Source: Anseranas semipalmata (Eukaryota; Chordata; Aves; Anseriformes; Anseranatidae). Taken from it: a stretch of DNA of 64,000 bases. The stretch lies in NCBI GenBank assembly GCA_013399115.1, contig VXAA01006438.1, positions 139,729 to 203,728 of the forward strand, read 5' to 3'. The notes under the pieces are model-generated. The model was not told where the DNA came from, made no database searches, and saw only the letters and a program-made list of their open reading frames with translations. The position numbers and the translations under genes were made by a program. Of this stretch, positions 23,909 to 35,400 are shown piece by piece (within the stretch, counting starts at the first letter, position 1; every line of letters starts with the position of its first letter).

Positions 23909-26832
23909 TTAAGTTATTGAAGGGGTGGAGCCCTTTATAACTAGTTGTATTCTAGCTGTAGGCAGCATATCGAAAGTGAGACAGTTATCCACAGATCCCT
24001 TTGGTACTCATTTCTGTAAGTTCCTAACTCTAAAACAAAATTATTTAATTTAACATTTCATTTAAATCTAAAGCCTGAATCACCATTCACAGATATTCTT
24101 CTGACCAAAGAAAGTGTGAACTTAAATACAATTCACAGCTAGATCTGGCTCTAGGCAGAGTTAAGCAGATCCCCAAGGTCTGAAAATACCAGCACTTCGG
24201 ATACAGATATGAATTTAACCAAAGACAATGGCAGCTCAAGTTTCTCTGTTTTTGCCTCTAACAAATGCCATGCAATTCAGATACCCTCTGAAAAATCCCA
24301 TGAAGGAGCAATTTAGCAATAGAAAAACTGTTCAGGGAATATAAATCTAGTTGGATGCATTACAAGGAAAACTTGTGCTGTTAATCATGTGGATGCTGGA
24401 GAAATCATTGCATAACAACTTACATGTTGCTGTTGTTATTTTATCTAGAAAACAGATTATTTTTCCCTCTATTGATTTTGTCCTCTGCTTAGTACAAAAT
24501 ATTGAAATACAAAGATCACTGATCTATAAAAGAGATCCTGGTTCAGCAATTATAACAGATGTCAGCATTTCAACCCTACTTAAAAATACTATGACAGAGC
24601 TCTCCAAGATTATAACAATATCTTTAAAGTCTTAAGTTTGTGTTGGTCATTTTGTTTGCCTTCCAGTTTTAGAGTCCTTTTTCATCAATAGTTCATTTGA
24701 AACTATGAGAAACAGAACCTTATTTTCAAAACGAAAGCTGAAGCTTCTGCTTTCAGGTAACTCCACATGCTGGATCTACAAGGAGGACATCAGATGTGCA
24801 ATGAAATATCCAGAACTGGTATCACTGCTCTCTTCTTGGCCACATTACTACTTTAGATGATACAAAGAGACGATAACCTCGGCAATTGTTGACAAGCCTA
24901 GACATGCACAGCTCCAAACTGAAAACAAGTTTCTAACAACGTTATACATGCTCCAGGTGACACAAAAGGACATATACTACAGCAAGCAATTTTATTTGAG
25001 CGCTACAGCTGTTTTAATCCCTTCTGGTCAATCCCTGTCTGGTAACAAGCTACAAAAGGTACAAAGTACTCAAATCCTATGGTTACACGTGCCAGGTGGG
25101 ACAGAGTTCAAATAAAAGTCACATCTTTTCCACACGCAAAATCAATCCTGTACTTTTCTGCCCCAGCTAGCTCTGCCATAATAAACAAAGTCTTCAGGAT
25201 AAACTCTAACAGGAAAATCAACACAAAATGTCAATACCTCCACCAGGAAAAAAGGGGACTCCAAAGTTTTAAAGATATGACACACCCCATAAGAGTGTCT
25301 AATAGTGGTGCTGATACATGGCTGCCTCTGTTCCCCTTGTTAGAAGAGACAACAATCATACACTGTTAATGTCTAACTAAGAACATAGAGATTATTGTCT
25401 TGCCCCTTTAGAATCAGTTTGCCTTCAAGAAAATTTTCTGTGTGCCCTTCCTTTCTATCAGAAAGATTCTACATCAGCTTATGCTTTTCTTTACCCCACC
25501 CTGTATGCTTGTCTGGCCATTGGCTACTGCCATCCTGCCAGCTGCCACAATTATATCCCAAGCTTTGTGTTATCTGACCCCCACAAATAACAGTCTGAAC
25601 CCTCGGCCTTATATGAATAAACCACACTTTCAGATCAGTTTAAAGCTTTTAGCTTGTATCATTAGGAAGAAAAGACTTGAAATTGAATCCTAAAGGTTCA
25701 AAAGTTAATAGGGAAAAAAACAACTCCAGATGAATTTATAAAAACACGATTCTTAAAATTTCTCCTCACAGCAACAGGATCCTTAATGAATGTTTTTTGG
25801 AAATATCAAGTTTAGTAACATTCTTGTTGTTCTCATGTTTTTGCTGATAGTTGAAGCTACAAAAGAGGTCAGAAACAGGGAAAATGTGACTGCCAGTGTT
25901 GGAATCAAGCCAGGACACATCCAAAGAACAGCTGTGCCTACTGCATTAAAGCAGATACTGCGTAAACACATCTGCATTTATTTTTAACCCCATAAATCCT
26001 TAACAGATAACCTGCTAAGATGCTGAAATAAAATAAGAAGTGACCAGACTTTTACCACAACTAAGCAGCATGAAACATTGATGAAACTCCTTTCATTAAC
26101 AAAATAAATGAAAAAGTATGTTCATGCTTCGTGGTTCCAGTAGAGACATGACAAAATCAGAACCTATTGATGTGGGATTTGAACTCAAGGCCAGTCCTTA
26201 CCAGGAAAAAAGACAATGGAGATATGAAGTAAGCCTTTGCCTTGGAGTTCTAAAGAATGTTCTGCATGTGTACCTTTTCTCTGTGAGTATGGACATAATA
26301 CCTGTGTTGAAATTATGTTCATCGCATACCATTTAGTGAAAGTACAATAATCCACTGATTCAGGACCATTCTTGTCTCTTGATAAGACACCCACAATTCA
26401 TTACGGAGTGAATACAGTCAGGACCGTGGGCATTTCCCTCTTGCCACTAGCTCTATCCAGTGGGTAGACCAGAGGCAATGGCATCTGGGTGTCATAGATG
26501 AGATCATCAAGAAGAAACAGTTGTTGTGAGTGCATAGTAAATGGGTACTGCTAAACAAAATATCCCTTCTAATCCCATCAGTGTAGTGCTTTTGGCAAGA
26601 AGCAATCTCTACAGGAGCTGTGATGCTGGAATTTCAACAGTGAGACAGAGGTCAGCAGTAAAACTTCTGCTTTTTCTTTTACTATATTCCAGAAGTACCT
26701 TTCACGGAAAGAGACCACCAGGATTCCTTACTGCCAGAGGCTGTTTTCAAAGAATATCTGAAGATTTGCATGCTTTACTGGACATAGCTCCAGTCTAACT
26801 ACTTAAGGCTAACACTTTGACAGCATCAGCTA

Positions 26833-26852
26833 TTTATTATTATTATTATTAA
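26833..26852 (+). repeat. (TTA)n microsatellite
   Basis: About six TTA units. Confidence 0.9.
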
Positions 26853-27744
26853 TATTCCATCTACAAGCAGCATTATTTCTGTTTCTTCAGCTAGAAACAC
26901 AGTTGGGTTCATGTCAGGAAATTTAAGTTCTATTCTCAGGTATCCCATGACTTGTTGGGCAAAATATTCTTCAGAGAGAAGTTGGTTCTCAATGAGATAA
27001 TGTGAATTCAGTTCAGGTTGGCTTTAAAGCACTGGTATTCAAGAAATCCCGATGAGACTCACAAAGCCTCCAGAAGAGAAGCTTGTCTCAGTGGCTTGGG
27101 CATTCTCCCAAGGAAGTGAAGGATCTGTGTTCAGTTTGTTTAGGAGATCTGAACCTCGCAGGACACTACTGTGATCAGGAAACCATGGTACAGGGACACA
27201 TTACAAACTGTTTTTCTTGATTACTCCTTAGTCCTTTAGCCAAAAAAAAAAAAGGATCTGTGATGTTATGGTTACGGTTGGGTCACATGCTTAGAAATGG
27301 GATATTTGCTTCCACTTTGCTTCCAAATTAACATCCAGTTTCTCAGATAAGTGCAGTAGCCTAATCAAGGAAACTGACAGCCATTCATATACTTTGGCCT
27401 AGTGCTTTTGGACATTTTATTCAGGGCATATACTCAAATCCTTTTGAGCACATCATAACACTAGACTGTAATCTGACATTCCAGGTAAGCGTGCTGATGA
27501 CTGAATGACAAAGTAAAGAAATAAGTGCTTCTGGGATGTCAAACCAAGTCCACTGCTATCAGCGACACTACAGGACATCACTCCTTCTATTGGGTGCACA
27601 GGGGTCTGAAAACAAGAGGCTTCAGCTCACTCTGAAAAGAAAGCATCTTTTGCCATACTAAATTCTTTTCTTCTTACTCTTTACAGAAAAGACAGAATAG
27701 ACAAATTTGATTAAATCTGAACTTTTTTCAAATTTGAATAGAGC

Positions 27745-27845
27745 ACTAGTAACTCAGTTCTTCCCAGACTTGTACTCACTATCACAGGATAGGCATGTCA
27801 TTTAACCCTCTGAATCACAGCCTTTCAGTATATAGAATGGAAACC
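27745..27845 (+). repeat. MIR-like ancient SINE relic
   Basis: GCATGTCATTTAACCCTCTG followed by AATCACAGCCTTTCAG and ATAGAATGGAAA tracks the MIR core order (GTCACTTAACCTCTCTGAGC, CTCAGTTTC, TAAAATGGGGA) over about 90 bases. Divergence fits an old amniote-wide element. Judged by eye. Confidence 0.5.
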
Positions 27846-29927
27846 CTTGCTAATCCCTCAGGAAAGGAGGCTCAATTTCATGTCCAGAAGACACTGCAAA
27901 GTCCTTACAGGAAAGCTGGAAAGCAAATTACAAGGCTACATACCAATCAGCTCTGCTGTACAACTTGCAATAACTCTTGCATTGCTCTCTCTCTCTTTCC
28001 TCTAGAGACCTGGCCACCCATGAACTCTTTCAAGTGCTGAGGACTTTGTAGAGCAGTTGATTCGGTACATCTTCTGTACAGGTACTGCTACTAACAGAAA
28101 CAATTTTTTTGTTGTTTGCCAGTGTTGGGTTCCAGCAGAGTGATTGAAGTCAGCAATGCAACAGAGCAAACTGCAGTAAGATATACGGAGAATAGTCTCC
28201 AGTGTTCATAGGGTTATGGGTATATAACTCAGGATGCCCTAATCCAGGGCTTTGAGGACTGCAAAACTATCACTACAGACAACTGGACACGTACAGACCT
28301 AAACTTCTGAAACAGTCCCCTTCTATAGTGCTTTCACATTTCCCTATGATTTTTAATCTAGAGGATTAAACAGCAACTGCTGACCTGCACAAGTTCTGCT
28401 GGAGATGCTGTATTTCTGAAATCTCTAGATCTTTCCAAAGGCAGGTTTTCATGAAGCACTGATACGTAATGAAATAAGTATCATACAGGGCTCTTTCACC
28501 TCCTTTCAAGCTGAGGTCTTAGAGCTGTGTTTTTGTGAAGTTTTGGGGACTTCTAGGCAGCTTTTAAGAGATTTTTGTCATATTTTCCTGGCTGCACAGA
28601 AGCAGCCCACTTTTGCTTGCTTTAAGGTTCAGTAAGCGAATACTCTCCAACAAGTTTGTGCTCCTCTTCATTTATACACCTTAAAAATCCCAGGTTACCT
28701 CTAGCTTTTGATTTTGATTCAGAGACATGGTTTCTTGTTCAGTGTGAACTACTAGCCCAGGATTCCTATCTATCAGCTTGTGTGCTCATATGCATCATCT
28801 AACTGCCTTCTCCTCACCAAGCACACTCTTGCTAAGTGTCAGAGGAAGAGGTTTCCTGTAACTAAGGTATCAGCTTCTTTCCTATCCAGCCTGCCTCCTT
28901 GGACACTTCCATTTAATACAGCCCAGAACAGTGAAAACCAATGTACTCATCAATATTTTACTATAATCTGTTCCAGGAACAGACCAACACTTGGTCGCAG
29001 ACACTCGGTCTGATTGGGTCCCCTTCTCTTAGTCCCTTCCTGACAACTAAGCCAATTACTGTTCTGTGATCTCCAAGACAGACTTCAGATAAATTGGCTT
29101 TTTGTATTCAAAGTATTAGATACCTCTCTTCATCCCTTTCCAAGACGAAGGAAATGGTAAGCCTGTCACTTTGTATTTATTTTGATTCTCATCCAAATCA
29201 GGCAAGACTTCTATTCAGGCCAACTTTCTGAACCAGCTGATGATGCTACATACACATTCCAGCTCTTCATCCTTAAGCCATTTAAAGAAGAAAAGAAGCA
29301 CACACCAATAATGTTGGTGTTCAAAAAGCAAAACCAACTTCCAAGTGCTGTGACTAATTCCAGACAAACTTCACTTTGAAAGGCACTCCAATACACTGCA
29401 CCTCAGGATCCAAGCGAAGGCACTGATCCGTTGCTAAGACTGCACTTGGATACACAAAAATTTGCATATAAAAACCACAGGGCCTACACATAATGGAACT
29501 TAGATTGATTTTAAACCAGTCCAACCCCTCCCAAGTTTAAGCAGTGTAAGCAAAACCAGGACACAACTGAGTCTATTGGAAGGGTAGGTGGGTTATATTA
29601 ATTTTTTCTGGCATTGGATAACACATCCAGTTTTTCCGAAGTCTTACCTCAAATCTTAGGATATTTACACAAAATCACAGCTTTTCTTAAAATTAGGCAC
29701 TTAGAATACTGCTAATTATTAAGAAACTCATCACAAGGCCACTGCAATCCCATTTGCTTTTTCTGTATCATGGATTTAAATATTGCGTAGGGTGAACTTG
29801 GCAGCCGCACAGAGAATCTCATTTAGAGGGATTAACCTGGGGACACAGAGAGATCTGAAGGGTCTCCATTAGTCCACTCCTTGCTGCAGAGGATTTAAAT
29901 TGGAATAATTATATTTAGCAAGCATAA

Positions 29928-29944
29928 ACACACACACACACACA
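29928..29944 (+). repeat. (CA)n microsatellite
   Basis: About eight CA units. Confidence 0.9.
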
Positions 29945-31994
29945 AAATAACATACACATGCATTAAATGAGGCAATGCCTTATCCAGAACAGACGCTCCC
30001 TCAGCTGTTTGTTTTCTTTTTATTGTTGATTTTACATTTTAATTATATATAAAAAGTGGAAGAAAGCACAGGTGGTATGTAGATTTGGGCTAGAAAATTA
30101 ATTTCCAGAGAAAACATTTTTAGTTCTTATACAAACAAATATAGTGATTAATTATTTCTTGTGCTCCCCAAGCTGTCACTGGTGAGCAAGAAGCAAAGGG
30201 TCAAGGCTGGTCATTTATATTCAGATTAGATTTGGAAACATAAAGGATAGTCTCTGATCCCCCAAATGTTTTCCAGATATTCCAATCTGCTCCACCCAAA
30301 AAAAGCAAAAATTTAAGTTTAGAGCACACAAATGTAACAAAATACGTTGTCACAGCTCCTACTTACAGTGATTCACAGAGAAAGCTGTTCCCCATGGATG
30401 TCCCAGTGCTCTGACTGCCAAACAAACAGCAACCCTCTAACTCAGAAGGCCTGGCCCAGAGCTCAGTCAAATTAATAGGAAGATTTTAATTTTCAAAGGC
30501 TTTGGATCAGGCCCAGACTGAAGCGGTGAGGGCAGAGCAGAGAAGGAACAATAACTAGCTAATACTAGGCCCAATCTTGGTCTTTTTATAATCAATGACA
30601 AAACTACATTTATCTCCACTAGTGCTGGACTGAGTCCTAGAAGGTCTTGCTAAACAGTTCTGCCCTTGCCTGAACCTCTGCAGGGTAACCGAAGCAGCCA
30701 GGCTTCCCTTTCCCCCTGGCGATGGCTCCTGGCTCTCAGTATGCCTAGCCTCCCCCACTCCAGCACAGTGTGCCTGTGTTCCTGATGAAACACAGACCCT
30801 GAGTCCCTCAGAAATAGAAACAGCATCCCTGCTTCTCCCAAACTTCAGCCTTCGCTGGGGGAGGGATCTTGCGAGGCAGAGATAACAGTACGGCAAAGCT
30901 CTGAAGGGAAGAAGGAGGCCGACTACATCACAGCTAACATGAAGAAAGATCCTCCTGGAACTATTCCAGCTCTTCTCTATTTAAACATTCCAGCTTTTTC
31001 TCTCAGCAATCTCTCCAGACTCCCCCTCGAGATCTCCCGCTATTCACTGTGCAGTCAAAAGTCACCTGCTCTTAGCTGGGCTTGGCATTGACTACCCCAA
31101 ATGCCATTTAGGAGAGACAGGAGAGAGAAAAGTTGAAAGCAAAACTTCTGACAAGCAATTCCCACCCCCATGCCCCACATACATTTATCCTCCTAACTCC
31201 CGGTCCATTTATACACATTACTTCTGCTTAAGAAAAGTAATTCCAGTGCCAAAACATGCTCTTTAGTTAAAAAAGTGTTATATTCAGCAGAGGTTTAACT
31301 CTAGCATGCTAAACATGGAGTCATTAAGATTTAGCTCTATTGAAATGGAAATTGAGACAGAAACCTTTCCAGTTCTTATACTTCACTTTGGAATTGTAAG
31401 AAGACAAGACCGACTGTAATAGCATTAAAAGATCCTCTGGACCAACATGCCCTTAATAGCAAGTACTTGGATGCATGAGGCACAACATTAGCTCTCATTA
31501 GTGTCTTCCAGTGTCGGGCAGAAAGGAAGCTGACACCCAACTAAGGACAGCATCACAGCCTGGCTGTGCACAGAGAAAAACTAGCGATGAAACAGAGCAA
31601 CAGGGGCTGTCAAGACTACGATCCTTCTCTCTATCTTGACAGACGCTCACAGAACAACTCTCTCCAGTGGCTCAAGGCAGAGACAGTTCTTTTCCCAGGT
31701 TCTGTCCTTGTGCAACCCCCATGGGGCATGAGAAGGTGCCCAGATCCTGGCAGCTGTTGCTGTACGCCTATGTTTCTGACGAAGGATTCTGGAATGAGAT
31801 TTCCCTCCCAGCATAATGAGGTATTTAGTCATTAACAAAAGAGCCTTCTGGGGCAGAATTCCAGCTGTGTCTGAGATCTTGCCTCCACAAAGAGATTTTT
31901 TTTTTTTCAGCGCACAGGTTTAGTCTGAGGAGGAAGGGAAAGGGTTGCTTTAAAATACCGATCCAGGGATTTTTGGTTGCAGCAAAGGTTTCTG

Positions 31995-32000
31995 TTTATT
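31995..32000 (-). terminator. polyadenylation signal AATAAA of the 32-kb gene
   Basis: A canonical minus-strand AATAAA lies 45 bases past the stop codon, predicting cleavage near 31975-31985 and a very short 3' UTR. Confidence 0.55.
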
Positions 32001-32044
32001 CTTAGACCAGTTTAAGAAACCTCTTCCTTCTCTTTCCTGCTGCT

Positions 32045-32317
32045 TCACAGCTGCCGGTTGAGCTTCTGTGCTTGCCGCTCCTTTGCCTCAAAGGCAAACT
32101 TGGTGTCCTGCAACTGGGCAATGGCCTCCTTGGCTTCCTTCAGGTCCTGACAGATGTGCTCGTACTTCTCTGTCAATTCCTTGTTCTCTCTGCGCAGTTC
32201 CTGTACCACCTGGTTCACCTCCTCCGTCTGCTTGGTGCAGTGGATCTTCAGCTGCTCTACCTCAGAGAGCATGATCTCCATGTTCTTGACCAGTGACTCC
32301 AGTTTCTCTTTGGACAT
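32045..32317 (-). CDS. unrecognised 90-aa all-coiled-coil protein, apparently single-exon
   Basis: I do not recognise this protein. The ORF starts at ATG 32317-32315 in a strong Kozak context (GACACCATGT) and ends at TGA 32047-32045. Its 90 residues divide into 13 heptads without a skip. The sixth position of every block is hydrophobic, apolar or Cys (L, M, V, C, V, L, L, I, A, L, F, A, L), and there is no proline or glycine. It is rich in Glu, Lys and Gln, so a homo- or hetero-oligomeric rod is likely. Codons favour G or C in the third position (CTG, AAG, GAG, CAG), unlike neighbouring non-coding DNA. A TATA box (32430-32437) and an AATAAA (32000-31995) frame a predicted transcript of about 430 bases. 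There is no signal peptide or membrane segment. It lies between PSEN1 and PAPLN on the same strand. Alternatives: last exon of a larger gene (an acceptor-like TTAG precedes the ATG exon region) or a retrocopy fragment. An in-frame upstream ATG at 32392 would add 25 residues in a weaker context. Confidence 0.65.
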   Translation of the reverse strand: MSKEKLESLVKNMEIMLSEVEQLKIHCTKQTEEVNQVVQELRRENKELTEKYEHICQDLKEAKEAIAQLQDTKFAFEAKERQAQKLNRQL

Positions 32318-32429
32318 GGTGTCAGGATCGGTTCTATTCGGTCGGACTAACCCAAACCCAAAAGGGACAAAGATAGCCACCCTGTGTAACATGCACTGGG
32401 AAGCCTAGCACTCACAGTCTTGTGGTCTC

Positions 32430-32437
32430 TTTTTATA
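32430..32437 (-). promoter_or_regulatory. TATA box of the 32-kb coiled-coil gene
   Basis: Minus-strand GAGTATAAAAAGAG contains TATAAAAA, a strong TATA match. A start about 30 bases downstream falls near 32407, giving a leader of roughly 90 bases to the strong ATG at 32317. Confidence 0.6.
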
Positions 32438-32439
32438 CT

Positions 32440-35400
32440 CCCTCCTGCTCATCCTCCTCCCTTCCCTTTCCTTCGCCAAAGTGTCTCTAATCTTCTTTGC
32501 TTGGTTAATCTACTTATTTTTATTGCGTTGTAGAAGGGCTGACAACCCCGCAGTAACATATGTGCTGTGCAGCAAAAGCCAGAGCAATAATGAGACACTA
32601 TGCAGTCTGCCATAGAAAAACAGCTTTCATCTGAAGAATTCTCTTGGGAAGCCCTTGTAGTACCCATTAAAGTACAAAGAAAACTCTTCAAGCCAGACAC
32701 CTACTCCAGCCCTGCACACTCCGTCCCAAGAGTACAGCCTGACTTTCATCTTACATATATTGAGATAAGCAAGCTTACAGCAATATAAGCCAAGTGTAGG
32801 CAAAGAAGAGAATTACTGTCAGTTTCTTTTCCTTGCTCCTAATCCTAAATTTGGGCGAGATGGAAGGAACAAAACATAATCTTCCTTTCTTTTAGAAGCT
32901 CTGTCCAACAACTAACTCCACAACAGCCCATAACCCATCTTTTATTGAAGGAGTTCACAAACTTTATTTTCCTGGTTATCACGATCAGTGGCTACCACCA
33001 TTACCATCATCATCAGTAGCTGGGCCATGTACCACTTCAAGCTGGCTTGTGTTCTGTTAATGACATGCAGGCTAGAGATTATAAACTCTGGTTCCATTCC
33101 TCTCCTGAAGTCACTTCAGCTTTATCAGTGACCCTGGCCCCAGAGGTGACATGCCAAGTGACCTACCAAAAGGCTTCCCAAGCTACTTCCAAGCCATTGC
33201 CAGGTGCTGCCTGAACACACAAAAACTTCTTCCTGGACACACATGCCACCCCCAATAGTCTCACACAGCTGTTTGAACATTGCTGTGAACCTGTGAGAAT
33301 CAGGACTGAGCCACACCAGTCTGACAATACCAGGCATCAGGATGATCCCAGCAGCCACAAGGGATTGAGAGAGTCTGGCTGACTTTCTGAAGTTTGACCC
33401 AGACTTTCTTCTGTATTCAGTTAATTAATGCATTTGCCTAGACAATAAGACTCATTAATTCATCAGAGATCTGAAGTAACAATACTATCCTTGAGAAATT
33501 AATTCAGTTGAAAAGGAGGTGTTATTATGTGTGGCTCTCCAAGAAAGAACCCATGCAATTAAGCACTGATTGGTCAGAGGGCACAGACCACAGCAAAGAC
33601 AAGAAGACAGCAAGTTTTCCAAGCGCAAGCCTAAGTAAGGCCAGATAAGAGTGTCTCTCTCCTTCCTCCTCACATCAGGAACATTTACTCCAGGCTGAGC
33701 CTACATCTTTTCAAAAGCCCTCAGCCTGTTCTACATATCCACAGAAATGCAATCTCATTTGCCGTATATCACATACAGACACAGAGCTGTCCTCACCTTG
33801 CGGGAGGTGCAGTGCACAGTATTGCATGACGGTCTTTATTCTTGCATACTGTTTTGCAGCCAGTTCTCTTAAAAAAGACCCCTAGCTAAGATCCTGTAGT
33901 CCCATCACATACACTCAATACCAGTTTGAGAGAGAATACACGTTCACGTGCATAGCTCCAACAAATACCTTTTTCTTCCAGTCTTAGGCATTTAACCACA
34001 AAACTTTGTTTTTTCAACTATGGAGACCTTCCGATGCTTCATCACACAACTCTTTCCCTCCTTGTCCCCTGCCAGGCTCAGAGAAATGAAGCTGTTTCTT
34101 CCAGGGAATTTTACATCTCCTCCGGCACTGGATGAAAGCACTGCTGGACACTGGCCAGCTCTGACAGCATTCAAAGGCCTGGGACTTCTCACAGCTGGAG
34201 GTTAAAGAGTCATTCACAAAGCCAGCCATCCTACTGCCTCTCACACAAGTGCACCGGTGGGCTCCTCTCATACTGGCAGATGGAGCACCTTGCACTGCGC
34301 TTTGAAATGAGCAGAAAGAGTGACATCCTTCAGATGAAAAGAGAGTGGAAGAATCTAAACATAATTAGAGTATGTCCTAAAGTCCTTGAAGAAACATTTG
34401 TACTGGCTGTCAGCCCAGATCCCACGTGATGCACATGGCACTGGAACAGGCTGGAACATGTTGCAGCATTACACAACAGCAGGTCTTCATTAGTGAAGAA
34501 TTTTCCCTGTCTACACAACTGTACACAAGGCACCCAAACATTTTAAATCAAGCAGAATTACAATGATGTATAAAGGGAGTGCCATAGAGGTAATTTACTT
34601 GGATATTAGTAATTGATACATCACCTCTCACTACGTTACTCTCAAAATTATTTAAGTTGCCTTGGATACAGACAGAATCTTGCCAACAGAAACTGGGTAA
34701 GAGACACTACCAAAATAACAATGTAATGTGAAAACAAGGAGTAGCACGAGAGGAGTTTCTAACAAAGAAAGATGGGAATCATTATTAGGGTTGGTTTGAT
34801 TCAAAATATTCTTTGATGAAGTAAGAAATAGGAATTAAAAACATGCTTGTGTAAATTTCAATGGGAGAACAATGCAAAAATCATTAGAGCTAGAAAAATA
34901 CAGCAATGGGACTCTGACATGAACTATAGTTTGTTACCTTTAGTCAATGCTGGACTCTTACAGAAGAACTGGAGGCAGAGGCAAACATCAAGAGTGGATT
35001 CATCTGGGAAAAATGCAGAACAGCATACCTGGGAAAAACAATTCAAACCACAAGAATTCAGTGCACAAGGACACACAGCAAACAGCAGAGTTAGGAGTCT
35101 AGGGGGAAATAATACGTTAGACGGGAATTTATGATACAACATATCGGGGGAAAATAACAAAGTACTGCTAGGCTCTATTATATAGAGGTAATTGCACCAT
35201 AGGGGGATGAAGTACCATCATCTTCTCCCTCCTTTGGCCCCACTGGAGGGGAAATTTAATGTTCCTTTCTGGATATTTTATTATAAGGGGCAACAAAATA
35301 GTTTGAAACTGAGACAAGTGACCAGAGAAGATGCTGATCTCAAAAAATCAGTGGACTCTAAGAACCAGGCTTAGGAAGAAGGATTGAAAACTTCATGGCA

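Larger units (their letters stand above)
12583..31970. other. region 5' of the PAPLN start exon, no coding gene recognised
   Basis: Expected to contain one or more non-coding 5' exons and the promoter of PAPLN (minus strand), since the ATG exon begins at an acceptor. A weak promoter and leader-exon candidate is listed near 23.57-23.94 kb. Otherwise I see repeats: local duplication (16.1/16.7 kb), homopolymers, a CR1 tail (20.8 kb), TTA and CA microsatellites and a MIR-like relic. Many ORFs of 60-150 codons occur, none with recognisable domains or splice context. Confidence 0.6.

Noticed and set aside
26880..26990. Second MIR-like stretch
   Set aside because: Only scattered resemblance (ACTTGTTGGGCAAA); too weak to list.
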